Shown: positions 23,901-34,006 of the stretch, piece after piece | Layout of the letters: each line of letters starts with the position of its first letter | Position numbering within the stretch: the stretch's first letter is position 1 | The notes under the pieces: generated by a model | What the model was told of the DNA's origin: nothing | The model's input: only the letters and a program-made list of their open reading frames with translations | The model's database searches: none | Position numbers and translations under genes: made by a program | Assembly: GCF_023159225.1 (NCBI RefSeq) | Contig: NC_063171.1 | Location: 930,001 to 994,000, forward strand | Reading direction: 5' to 3' | Length of the DNA stretch: 64,000 nucleotides | From: Perognathus longimembris pacificus | Taxonomy: Eukaryota > Chordata > Mammalia > Rodentia > Heteromyidae

Positions 23901-23993
23901 TCTTAAATGTCTCAGCCTGGACTGGTTTTGAACTAGAATCCTCAGATCTCAGCCTCCTGAATAGCTAAGGTTATAGGACACTAGTACCTGGCT
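23901..23993 (-). repeat. B1/Geo SINE, 5' part (right of provirus)
   Basis: 'gtctcagcctggactggttttg' to 'cctcctgaatagctaaggtt' continues the antisense SINE interrupted at 18996. Confidence 0.85.
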
Positions 23994-24346
23994 TTCACAT
24001 TTATCTCTTTCTAGACATAAAAATAATATCAGTCTAAGGGATAATAGGATGCATCAAGAGAAATCAGAGAGGAAAACATAGTATAATAGTGTATATGATC
24101 CTGGAGATGAGACTACCTGCTGTGATGCTTACTATATTATTGTACAGTTTCCAAATACACCTCAATATTCTCATCTGTAAGATTGAAAATGACAAAAATA
24201 AAAAATCTAAAAATAATAAAATTTATATAAAGTGTTGCAGTGGGTTAGACAACATTAATTGTTTTTCTATAACTCTTAGCATGTTCTACTAAGTGACTTA
24301 CTCAACAAATATTGCCATTGCGTTTAAGCAAAGATGTTAAGAGGTA
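23994..24346. other. Unique AT-rich DNA
   Basis: No gene. 'ctcaatattctcatctgtaagattg' near 24160-24185 weakly recalls a MIR core, but too little remains to call it. Confidence 0.45.
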
Positions 24347-24360
24347 GAAAAAAATATATG

Positions 24361-24533
24361 GGGGCTGGGAATATGGCCTAGTGGCAAGAGTGCTTGCCTT
24401 GTATACATGAAGCCTTGGGTTCAATTCCTCAGCACCACATATATAGAAAATGGCCAGAAATGGTGCTGTGGCTCAAATGGCAGAGTGCCCTGAGTTCAAG
24501 CCTCAGGACTGGCAATAAAAGAAAAAGAAAAAA
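24361..24533 (+). mobile_element. IDL-Geo SINE with internal deletion
   Basis: The left arm is complete ('ggggctgggaatatggcctag', 'gggttcaattcctcagcacc'). The right arm starts normally but jumps from 'ggcagagtgc' to 'cctgagttcaagcc', losing about 40 bases present in other copies. TSD gaaaaaaatatatg / aaaaaatatatatga flanks it (left ends 24360). Confidence 0.9.
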
Positions 24534-24699
24534 GAAAAAAATATATATGAACAGAAGGGAAAGAGAGTGAAGAGAATCTATTTTGGGACACTCAGAAAAA
24601 ATTACATGGAACAGGCCCTGGTGAACTTGCTTTTTGCCTCATGTGTGTTTTTCTAGTAGCTTCCACAGTCTGGCAATGGAGAAAGAGAGCACTTCTAGT

Positions 24700-25020
24700 T
24701 GCTTTTCCTGTCCCTTATAAACTTTTATTTAAAAATTATTATCTTTAAGTAGTTTCAGCTCAACATGTTGATTCAAGAATACAATGTGGTTTTTATCAAT
24801 GGTACTCCTTCCACCGTTCTCCTCCATCTCCCCAACCCAGATAATTCCTCAAGCTACCTGGTTCCATTTTCACCTATGTCCATTGAATATTATGTCTGGA
24901 TTCACTCACCCTTCTGTCCCTCAGTCCTCCCTTCCTCCCCTTGCCCTTACCACCCCCCCTTCCCCACTGACAACATACATTCTACCTTGCTGGTATTTAT
25001 TTTCTAAACTGTAAGTTAGT
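24700..25020 (-). repeat. Possible L1 3' UTR remnant
   Basis: 'ttatctttaagtagtttcagctcaacatg' followed by a long C-rich stretch (24905-24968) resembles the antisense 3' UTR of older L1s and parallels 8270-8520. Confidence 0.4.
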
Positions 25021-26937
25021 TGTTCAAAGGAGTTACTGCATTGGAATTCTCCCCTGCATATGCCATACTTTACTATATATATATACATATATGAGTCTGG
25101 CCCTGTATATGTTCACATATATATCTAACCTTCCATGTTTGCAGGCAGAGTACACAAGAACTACTCTGATTTCTCAGCAAACAAATGCAAAGCAGCACAA
25201 AAGGGTTAGAGTCAATGTTTCCAAACAAATAAGCACTGCCAAAGCTTGGTGTTGATATGAAATTATAATCAATGCATTCATGGAATAGTGGTATTTATCA
25301 TGTTGTTAGCATTGTAAATTTGTACTATTGTAGATAGGAGTCACACAGCTTGGGGCCCTGTGCCTTCACCTATTGTTTTCCCTGTGTTATGATAAATTTC
25401 CAGCAACACTTGATTAAACCTGCCAATTTGTTGGGAATAAGGAGAATCTCTTGACACCACCAGGACTAATTATGTTGTCCTTGCCAAAGGGGTAGTTGAA
25501 TAATTGCATGCGATTATTGCACAGGCATGGCGCTTTTCACGTCAGTAGCAAAGCAATGAAGATTGATTCTCTTTAATTAATCATTCAAAAATAGCCCCTT
25601 TATATCACTCCCCAAATAGGAGGGAGCATGTTCCTACATCTTTCTTCCAAGGGATGCCTGGATGCAATTGGCTCCCTGATGAGATATCCAAATGTGTGTG
25701 CCTGTCCCAGATAGGAGCACCTTCTCTGTAATTGATTGTAGAGCCTAGTCTCTAATTCTTTATCCTCAGCCCTGAACTCTCTTTGTAATCTTAACAGCCC
25801 AAAGCACATTTACATAGCTTTCATTAATTGTACTCTGGCTTCTCATTAGAAAAGGAGGCAACAACTCTTACCTGATCCAATATAGGCTTTATTTTGTGCT
25901 TCTGTTACATGATATATTGCCACGTCAGTATTCTCAGGGTTTGGTTTGGCGGATCAAAAGCTCTACAGGATAATATGTGTTAGAAGGCATGAAGACAAGA
26001 CACACTGTTATATATCACTTGCACTATTATTTATTGCTTTTTTCCAATATTCTCCATGATAGGCCTTGTTTAGGTTTTGAAACCACTATGATTGCTATCT
26101 GAACTCAACTTGTGAAATGTTGAAATATATTTAATCAATAGTTTATAATATTATCCCCTTTACCCCATTACTAATGTAACAGTTAACTGGATGATGCCAC
26201 TAATGCCATATAATAGAAGATAGAAAGGGGAAAATAGTAACCTGGTGACAGAGAAAATGGGCAAGCACCACCTTGATTACAAAACAATCTTTACATCACC
26301 AATAATGTCGTATTGGTCTGCGGTACCCCTGACATGATGTCAGGAGAAGGGCACCTACTGCCGTGGTATTCTTCCCAACCCATGGTCAGCTCATCGACTG
26401 TGGTATAATCATGAGAACAAACATTAAACAAACCTATACAAAATGACTTATCGACAGTTCACAAAAGTGTCAAAGCTATGAAAATCGAGGACTGCGAAAC
26501 TGTCGCATATCAGGAAATGGTGACTAAATGCAAAGTAGTAGCTAGTTTGGATCTCAGGATCAAAAATGGACATTGTTATAAAAAAAAACTAGGAGGATTC
26601 AAACAGATTAAGTTTTAGTTAGTGGAAATGCAGCAATATTGACATAAAAACTGTTTCATGGTGCTGTAAGATGTAAATATTAGAAAGTAATAATAAGGAT
26701 GATGTATAGAGGAGTATATTAATAAATTACAAAAAATAAGTAAACAAAGTAAGTACACTATTTAAAATTAAACTAATGTGTTTTTCAAAGTCCTTGTATT
26801 GTTTTGTGAGTTTTCATTACTACTTTATAGCCATTGATTTATTCATACTTTTGGAGATTGAGAGTCCCAGAGCAAGATGTCAGCAGATGGTTCTTGCACT
26901 TGATCATCTTTCTCAGTGGATCTTTAGAGAGCTCTCT

Positions 26938-26940
<3 letters not shown>
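25021..26940. other. Repeat-poor unique DNA, possible conserved element
   Basis: No gene or clear repeat over 1.9 kb. A short (TA)n lies at 25074-25092. The stretch 25430-25590 holds clustered homeodomain-type ATTA/TAATTAA words ('gcgattattgcac', 'tctttaattaatcattc') and could be a regulatory element. This is inference. Confidence 0.4.

Positions 26941-27008
<68 letters not shown>
26941..27008 (+). repeat. (CT)n microsatellite
   Basis: About 67 bp of pure CT/TC dinucleotides. Confidence 0.97.
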
Positions 27009-27012
<4 letters not shown>

Positions 27013-27697
27013 CTCCTTGAATTACTCCTTTTGTATGTGTAACTCCCTGTTGACATATCAATACAATCACATTCTGAGCTTTGTAAGTATGTGGATTTGA
27101 ACATGTGAACTTGGCAAGACAGAAAACATCATAACTTGCTCTTCATCTTTTAAGGCCCTGCTGCTGGTGCATTGTGGGTATCCAGTTTCATGGATGACCT
27201 GCCTCATAAATGTGCATGCTGGGCAGAGTAGCTCGGTCAGCACTCCTGGAGAAGCCCACAAATTCCCATCAGGTTCCCCTGAAACAAATGGTTCAAGATA
27301 GAGATGAAAGTATAAAGAGTTTAAAGCATTTCTGAAATACTGCTTCTTGTTTCTTTAGGTCAGGGACCGACAGATGGAATTTGAGATCTTGCATGGACAA
27401 TACTGCAGCAAGCCAGAATAACTGACTATGCCCTTCACCTCTGCTTTTCTACAGTTAAACTCAAAGGAATGCATTTTTATAAATGCTGGCATCTCTTTCC
27501 TCCCTTACCTTCACACACCTGTGAGTGTACCACACACATGCATACAAACACACATTCTAGTCATTCAATAGCAAGAACTGGCCCCTTGCTCTAAGTGCAT
27601 TACCATGGATGATCACATTATCAATATATTAAACATATTAAGTCCTTAGATAGGAATAGTCGGATAATCAATATTTTTAATATTCTCTCTCTATTTA
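27009..27697. other. Unique DNA
   Basis: No gene or clear repeat seen. Confidence 0.5.
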
Positions 27698-27909
27698 TGC
27701 CACTCCTAGGACTTGAACTTACTTAGTTTCTTTCTACTCAAAGCTGGCACTCTACACTTGAACCACACCTTCAGTTCTGGCATTTTGCTGGTTAATTAGA
27801 GATAAAAATCTGTCAGATATGTCTTCTTGGACTGGCTTTGAACTGTGATAATCAGATCTCAGCCTCTGGAGTAGATGGAATTATATGTGTGAGCCACCAT
27901 TGTCAGACA
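27698..27909 (-). repeat. B1/Geo composite SINE, diverged
   Basis: 'actcctaggacttgaactta', 'tctacacttgaaccacacctt', 'tttgctggttaattagag' and 'gtgagccaccattg' in antisense order. Confidence 0.8.
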
Positions 27910-27916
27910 GAGTATT

Positions 27917-27996
27917 TTTTCTCCCCTTGGCAGCCGGATTTGAACTTGGGGCTTGGCACTTTTGCTCACAGGCTAGCATTCTACCACCTGAGCCTC
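27917..27996 (-). repeat. Right-arm (Geo) fragment of a SINE
   Basis: 'ggatttgaacttggggcttgg' and 'ggctagcattctaccacctg' match only the tRNA-like right arm, adjacent to the previous SINE. Confidence 0.65.
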
Positions 27997-29152
27997 TCAA
28001 TATTCCAGATGTAATCTCAAATTTTGTGCTGTTTTCCAAAAGAGCCTTAGCCTCTAAAGTTTACAGTAGCAGCATAAAGTTCCCTTTGAATTTTCATTTA
28101 CTGTCACCACTGAGCACCTTTCTGCCTTTCTGTTTCGCTTACCTGCAAGGTGCCGACAATGCTATGTCATGCTATAAAGAAAAAAAAAATCAAAGTACTT
28201 CCTAACTTCCCAAATTGTCTCTTCTGGGAACCTATTTGTCAGAAGGGGCAATACAAAAGAGAGGAAGTGCTGTGGGTAGATATTATAAATTCCATTGGGG
28301 TTTCAGAAGTTGAGCCATCTATTTTTTTCTAGCAGGAGATGTCTTCTGTATATTTACTGATTGCACCATCATTCTTTAATCTTTATACATGAACAGCTAA
28401 AAGCAGAAAGCCATGGACTAAAATTTTGCCCATAAATTGTTGAACATTTGCAACAAATATAGAAAATCACAGTGTGAAAGCTGTTAAATGTGTGAAAAAA
28501 TAAATTGGAGGCACCACAGGAAATGGAGGTTTTTCAATAAGGACAAGGAGCCAGCCAGAGCCAGCCAGACTTTTCAAGGCCATTTTGTAATAAAGAAAAT
28601 TATGATCCCTATAAAACTCACTTTGGGAAATTTACATTTTGATGGATAATACGCTTATAACAATTAGTATGAAATGTTTCTGGTTTACCTACGACATGTT
28701 TCTAATAGATAGTCTGCATGTGTTCTTACCAGAATGTAACTGCTAATATTTGAAGTGAAGGTAATGCCTTGCTTCTCATTTAAAATACCATAATGTTCTC
28801 CTTGCTCCAGGCGGGTGAAAATAAAATCTCAATTAAAGTAAAAGCAGGCATGGTTCCAGTTAAGCAATGATCGTTTAGAGAATTAATGCAATAAAGCTTT
28901 TGCCATAAAGTGCAGAGTCAGCGTGGCATGGGAGCTGTGATGCCAGGCTGGGATTCCAGGGCTCTTGGACCCACGATCAGTGACTGCTTCAGCAAGTTGG
29001 TTAGTCCAGTGTATATCATTCAGCCTTCCATGACAATGGCTTCCTCACCATAAAAAAATGAAGTAAAACTGATCACCTGCTGGACCTCACCACAATTGGA
29101 AATGATGGGCTTCATGATCTAAACAACCTCCAGAAATCTTCATATCATTAAG
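27997..29152. other. Repeat-poor unique DNA, possible conserved element
   Basis: No gene seen. 28570-28930 is AT-rich, has no repeat signature and contains compact motifs such as 'gagaattaatgcaataaagc'. Candidate conserved non-coding sequence only. Confidence 0.4.
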
Positions 29153-29164
29153 AAATAAGTCCTC

Positions 29165-29359
29165 CAACTGAACAACTCATGGAGGGGAGAGGGAAAGGGG
29201 GAGGGGGAGGTGGAAATGAGGGAAGAGGTAAAAAATTGTACAAGAAATGTACCCACTGCCTTACATATGAATCTAACCCCTCTGTACACCACTTTGACAA
29301 TAAATAAGTAATTATTCAGAAAAAAAGAATTAGAACCCTGACCTGTAAGCAAAATAAAT
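29165..29359 (+). mobile_element. Extreme 5'-truncated L1 (3' UTR only)
   Basis: A G-rich tract (29183-29211) is followed by 'tacaagaaatgtacccactgcc' and 'ctctgtacaccactttgac', as in the 3' end of the other L1 copies, then an A-rich tail. TSD aaataagtcctc at 29153-29164 and 29360-29371. Only about 195 bp inserted. Confidence 0.88.
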
Positions 29360-29590
29360 AAATAAGTCCTCAAGGGGCTTGGATTCACTGTAATCCAACT
29401 TAAGAAATAAGGAAACTGTAGGGTGAGCATGCATGGAGATCAAAAACTGGCATATGGATGCCACATCTTTTTTGTTTAATGCTTCACTTCGCACAGCATT
29501 TCAGTTTTTTTTTAAACATTAACCATTTAAAGTCCATTTGGCCACAGCTCCAAACTCTCTCTCTTCCTTTCTCTCTTAAATCTTTATTTT

Positions 29591-29809
29591 ATTTATTTAT
29601 TTATTTATTTATTTTTGGCCAGTCGTGGGGCTTGGACTCAGGGCCTGAGCACTGTCCCTGGCTTCTTTTTGCTCAAGGCTAGCACTCTGCCTCTTGAGCC
29701 ACAGTGCCACTTCTGGCCATTTTCTGTATATGTGGTGCTGGGGAATCGAACCCAGGGCCTCATGTATATGAGGCAGGCACTCTTGCCACTAGGCCATATC
29801 CCCAGCCCC
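29591..29809 (-). mobile_element. IDL-Geo SINE, full length
   Basis: 'ggccagtcgtggggcttgga' (right arm) and 'gctggggaatcgaacccagg', 'ccactaggccatatccccag' (left arm), antisense. Its A-tail (T side) is an ATTT repeat. TSD aaatctttatttt at 29578-29590 and 29810-29822. Confidence 0.95.
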
Positions 29810-29850
29810 AAATCTTTATTTTTAATTGACAAATGATAATTGATTTTATT

Positions 29851-29856
<6 letters not shown>

Positions 29857-29890
<34 letters not shown>

Positions 29891-29969
29891 TCTTTCTGTT
29901 TGTTTGTCTGTCTGCCTGTCTGTTTGGCTGTGTCTGTGTCTGTGTCTGTCTGTGTGTCATGTGTGTGCC
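29857..29969 (+). repeat. (GT)n and (GTCT)n microsatellite
   Basis: A GT run followed by GTCT/GTTT tetranucleotides, abutting the 3' end of an antisense SINE. Confidence 0.93.
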
Positions 29970-30150
29970 TGCTGGTATTGGGGTTTGAACTCAGGTAATT
30001 ATGTTTTCACTAAGTTTTCCTGTTCAAGACTGGTGTTTTACAATTGAAGCTACTCCTCTTTCCAATTTTTGCTGGTTAATTGGAGACCAAGAGTCACATT
30101 TTCTGCTAACTTTGAATTGTGATCTTCAGACCTCAGCCTCCTCAATTCAT
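29970..30150 (-). repeat. B1/Geo composite SINE, diverged
   Basis: 'ggtattggggtttgaactca', 'tttgctggttaattggagac' and 'gacctcagcctcctcaattc'. Confidence 0.75.
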
Positions 30151-30240
30151 CAGACAATTTTACTAACTTTTACTCACATTGATAAGCTGTCACTATAGCT
30201 TAGAACAGGTGTATTAAACATGCTTTAAGTTTGGACACTT

Positions 30241-30470
30241 AGCTGGGCACTAGTGACTCACACTTGTGATCCTAGCTACTCAGGAGGCTGAAATCTGAGG
30301 ATAGAGGTTTGAAGCGAGCCTGGGCGGGAAAGTCTGAGAGATTTATCTTCAACTGATCACAGAAAATGCTAGAAGTTGCATTGTGGCTCAAATGGTAGAG
30401 CACTAGCCTTGAGCAAAAGGAGCTCAGGGACAGAGCCCAGGCATAGAGTTCAAGCCCCAGGACCCATGAA
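30241..30470 (+). repeat. B1/Geo composite SINE
   Basis: 'agctgggcactagtgactcac', 'tactcaggaggctgaaatctg', 'ggctcaaatggtagagcact' and 'gagttcaagccccaggaccc', A-rich 3' end. Confidence 0.88.
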
Positions 30471-30840
30471 AAATAACATAAATATAAATGGTGACACTTT
30501 CATCTTATCATGGTAAGTTTATTGAGACACTAGCTCATCATAGTGGAGGAGCATTTGCAAATGTAATCATAAAACCAATTTCCATAAAATGAGGAGAAAA
30601 AAGAAAGTCTTCCAAACCAGTGAATGGTATTCTCGGGTTTTTCCATTCATGATCCCATGACCAAAGAAAACACTGAGGTACAGTGGAAAGCTTGTCTAAG
30701 ACAAGACATCTGAATGTTTATCTAGACCCTGGTATCAAGTCGATTCTGTGTTAGCTTCTATTTCTAGAAATGAAAAAGGTGGAGTAATTTCACTGGCTGT
30801 CAACCATGGTTCCTTTTCAGAAAGACCTAGAAAAGTTTTT

Positions 30841-30880
30841 ATGAGGCAAGCACTCTTGCCACTAGGCCATATTCCCAGCC
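30841..30880 (-). mobile_element. Tailless 40-nt insertion of the IDL-Geo 5' head
   Basis: The insert equals antisense positions 1 to about 42 of IDL-Geo (conserved 'ccactaggccatattcccag'), with no right arm and no A-tail. A perfect 15-bp direct repeat, cctagaaaagttttt, flanks it (30826-30840, 30881-30895). The SINE side that must be its 3' end stops in the region matching a tRNA anticodon arm and abuts the A-rich (T-rich on plus) target. This resembles the tailless retropseudogenes known for tRNA- and SINE-derived RNA fragments. Confidence 0.85.
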
Positions 30881-30994
30881 CCTAGAAAAGTTTTTAAACT
30901 ATGGACTTCTTGGTGTCTGTCTTCTAGCTACCTATCAAATCATGATCCCAGGACAAAAAGTGATATGCTAATTTGAAAAATAACTAATACAAAA

Positions 30995-31070
30995 GGGTTG
31001 AGGGAGTGTGGCTCAATGGCAGAAAGCTTGCCTCACAAGTTTAAGCTTCAATCTCACCACAAAAACAAAG
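30995..31070 (+). repeat. ID-type monomer SINE, diverged
   Basis: 'gggttgagggagtgtggctcaatgg' (A-box region), 'gcttgcctcacaag' and 'gcttcaatctcaccac' in place of the B-box, then an A-rich tail. It lacks a second arm. Confidence 0.6.
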
Positions 31071-31870
31071 AACCCCAGATGCTTGTTTTATTTTCAGAGG
31101 TAACCAGGATCCCCAAAGAGGCCTACAGAAAACAGTGACCTCTACAGGGGTTTTAATGCTCAGCGAAAGCTGAGAAGGTATATTCAGACAACTTTTGTGT
31201 AGATGGCATTATATCAATATTGGATAAATTGAATGAGCTCACCAAACTCCAAAATACTATAGTTTAATGTTTCTATAAGACTTGTTTCAACCTAAAATAT
31301 CTTTACATGTTTTACTGAAATTTAAAGTTTCAACAAAACTAAAACTCAATATATAACCAAATAATGAAACAAAAAAGAATATACTGTAAACATTCATAGA
31401 TTTAAGTGCCACATTTCTAGAGATAATGCACAATAGAAACTATAAAATGCCAATGATAAATTGCCAAAAATATGTACATGCCTGCTTCCAGAAGAGGAAT
31501 GAGGGGAAAGGAATATTTTTCATTCTTATGACTTGCATCAGGAAAAGTCTTGGGAGAATATCAGAGAAATCTTCCTGGTTCTGCAGTTTTCTCAGTTTCT
31601 TGTCAGTTCCAATATTCATTGTGTCAGTGTATACTGTTCTGTAGTACTCTTTCTCATATGTCATCAACTCATTAACTTTATTTTCTGTTAACTACAGTGT
31701 AAGAATGCTAGCTACATTGAGGCCGATGTGATAAAGATAATTCCAAATGTCTAAAATTTTCCTGAGTAGCATGATTATGGCTAGATAACTCTTCTTCTAT
31801 ACTTATCTCCTTAGCAGTGAAAAACTATTGGACTTTGTGGTTTCAATTGTTAAAATTAAAGACAGGAGAT
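31071..31870. other. Unique AT-rich DNA
   Basis: Nothing recognised on either strand. Overlapping 72-75-codon frames at 31426-31667 are chance frames on opposite strands. Confidence 0.5.
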
Positions 31871-31975
31871 GAGAGAGATGAGACAGAGAAAGGAAATGAA
31901 GGAGAAATGAAGAAAGGAAGGAAGGAAGGAAGAAAGGAAGAATGAAGAAGGAAGGAATAGGAAAGAAAAGGAGGA
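31871..31975 (+). repeat. Purine-rich (GGAA)n-type low complexity
   Basis: Imperfect GAGA and GGAA repeats with A interruptions. Confidence 0.85.
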
Positions 31976-32460
31976 GTATCATACAAGTCCTCTGCTGTTA
32001 AGAGTTTGTTGTTGGCCATAGCAAAGGCAACTACACCTTTAAAAAGCCTGGTAGTGTCTCAGAGGTCAAAGGCAAGGTTGGAATGTACTGAGAATTAGAA
32101 TTTTGGGGTGTGTCATTCACTGGGAAGTCTAGAATGAATATTGGATAAGGATCATGGGAGGGCAGTTTAGGATTGATGAAAAGAGCAAGTCAAAAGACTT
32201 TGAAACAAGTAGTTCAAAAAATGTTAGGATGTGTAAAACCATTGATGCTTTCTATTGAAGAGATATTTGACTCTAGAAAGTTCCTACAATGGTTAAGTTT
32301 TTACATAGGCAAGTCATTCCTGAAATAAATGTTAGATTTCTAAAGATGATAGAAAAGTCAACAAGATTTTTGCTACTTCATAAGCATTCACACACACACA
32401 CACACACACACGAAAAACTAATTATTAAAGTCAAATTGAACAAATTTGTTAAGTCTTCCA
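31976..32460. other. Unique DNA with short (CA)n
   Basis: A (CA)n of about 24 bp lies at 32388-32411. Nothing else seen. Confidence 0.5.
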
Positions 32461-32830
32461 TGCTTGTCAGCTTTATGACACTACAATAAAATATCCAAAA
32501 TAATAAATTTACAGAGACAAACTATTTTACCTCACCAATTTTGAGGTTCCAGTCCATGCTTGGTTGTTTCGGGCCTGTGATGAGAGAACTTATCATGGTG
32601 GGAGCGTGCCAGAGCAGACCCACTTACCTAAGGGCCAGAGGCAAAAGAAGGAGAGGAAGGGGCCTGAGAGAGGCTGTGGAGAAGCTGCATGGTCACAGCA
32701 AAAGCACACTCTCAGTAACCAAAGGCCTTCTCATGGTCTTGATCTCCCAAAGATTCTACCACCTTGTAGTAGTAGGGACCAAATTTTCAGCACGTCTTCT
32801 TTGGGGCCATTCAACATTTGAACTCTAGCA
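32461..32830 (-). mobile_element. MaLR-type solo LTR, degraded
   Basis: Antisense signatures in order: 'gtcagctttatgacac' at the left end, 'gaggttccagtccatgcttgg', 'cgggcctgtgatgaga', 'atcatggtgggagcgtg' and 'ggggccattcaacatttgaa' before a CA end. The order matches rodent MTD/MST-like MaLR LTRs. Opposite orientation to the copy at 34950. Confidence 0.7.
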
Positions 32831-33000
32831 ACTTCTCTGAATCTTTCATGATATTACAAAGTAAGCATGTAGTATGATATGTGTACTTGAACATTAAATG
32901 ACTTCTTGAAGAACATATCACAGGACTAACACTCTAAGAAACAGACTTGAGGAAACAATGTCTTCATTATATGGGAGATCAAGATAATTCTGATTTTTTT

Positions 33001-33227
33001 TCTTTTTTGTTTTTTGTTTTTTTTTGTTTTTTTTGGCCAGTCCTGGGCCTTGGACTCAGGGCCCGAGCACTGTCCCTGGTTTCTTCCCGCTCAAGGCTAG
33101 CACTCTGCCACCTGAGCCACAGTGCCCCTTGCGGCCGTTTTCCATATATGTGGTGCTGGGGAATCGAACCGAGAGCTTCATGTGTAGGAGGCAAGCGCTC
33201 TTGCCACTAGGCCATATTCCCAGCCCC
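33001..33227 (-). mobile_element. IDL-Geo SINE, young full-length copy
   Basis: Antisense 'ggccagtcctgggccttgga' (right arm) and 'gctggggaatcgaaccgaga', 'ccactaggccatattcccag' (left arm). Perfect 15-bp TSD aattctgattttttt (32986-33000, 33228-33242). A T-rich block (A-tail) lies next to the left TSD. Confidence 0.96.
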
Positions 33228-33472
33228 AATTCTGATTTTTTTCTATTCATTATCAAGCCATTAGTTTGTGAAAGAGTATCTAATATGTCCTATGATAATA
33301 TATTAGAAAAATGATACAAGTGGTGTTAGTGATTGCTCTGGTCTTGTATAAAAGATTAGAATATCTACCAAATAAAAATCAATTCTATATGAGGGGAAAA
33401 ATGTTTTACATTAAACAGTAATATGTCTAAACACTCAAAACATAAATAAATTTTCCAAAAACATTTGTTTTT

Positions 33473-33600
33473 AACTGGGCATTGCAGTGCAGGCCTGTAA
33501 TCCAAGCACTTGTTAAACCGAGGCAGGAATATTTCAAGTTCATGGATTGTGGGGAGTTACAGTGAATTTGAAATTAAATATTGTCTCAAGAAAAGGGGAG
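33473..33600 (+). repeat. B1-like SINE monomer
   Basis: 'aactgggcattgcagtgcagg', 'cctgtaatccaagcactt', 'cgaggcaggaatatttcaagtt' and 'ttgtctcaagaaaa' follow the rodent B1 order through the 3' 'tgtctc' and A-rich end. It is clearly distinct from the dimeric SINEs. Confidence 0.75.
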
Positions 33601-33667
33601 ATTCTTCCTTCATTTATTCTTTCTTTCATTTTTCTTTTCTTCTTTCATTAGAAAGGTATTAGTCAAT

Positions 33668-33866
33668 TGGAGCTAGTGGCACATGCCTGTGAATCCTGGC
33701 TACTTATGAGGCTGAAATCTGAGAGTTGTGGTTTGAATCCAGCTCAAGCACAAATGTCTGTAAGACTTATTTCTAATAGTCACCAAAAAAGCTGAAAGTG
33801 GAGCTATGTGTCAAGTAGTAGAGCACCAGTCTTGAGTGAAAAAGCTAAGGGAGTTCCAGCCCCAGT

Positions 33867-33869
<3 letters not shown>
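33668..33869 (+). repeat. B1/Geo composite SINE
   Basis: 'gagctagtggcacatgcctg', 'tacttatgaggctgaaatctg' and 'gtagagcaccagtcttgag', ending in 'ccagccccagtatt' and then CA repeats. Confidence 0.8.
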
Positions 33870-33922
<53 letters not shown>

Positions 33923-33956
33923 CATACAAAGCCTGTACCTGCAGTGGTATCTCAAA

Positions 33957-34003
<47 letters not shown>
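33870..34003. repeat. (CA)n - spacer - (TG)n inverted microsatellite pair
   Basis: 51 bp of CA and 45 bp of TG separated by 38 bp of unique sequence. The two arms are exactly complementary and could form a long stem. Confidence 0.97.

Positions 34004-34006
<3 letters not shown>

Noticed and set aside
28980..29110. MIR
   Set aside because: Only 'cttcctcaccataaaaaaatgaag' resembles the core; too little to support.
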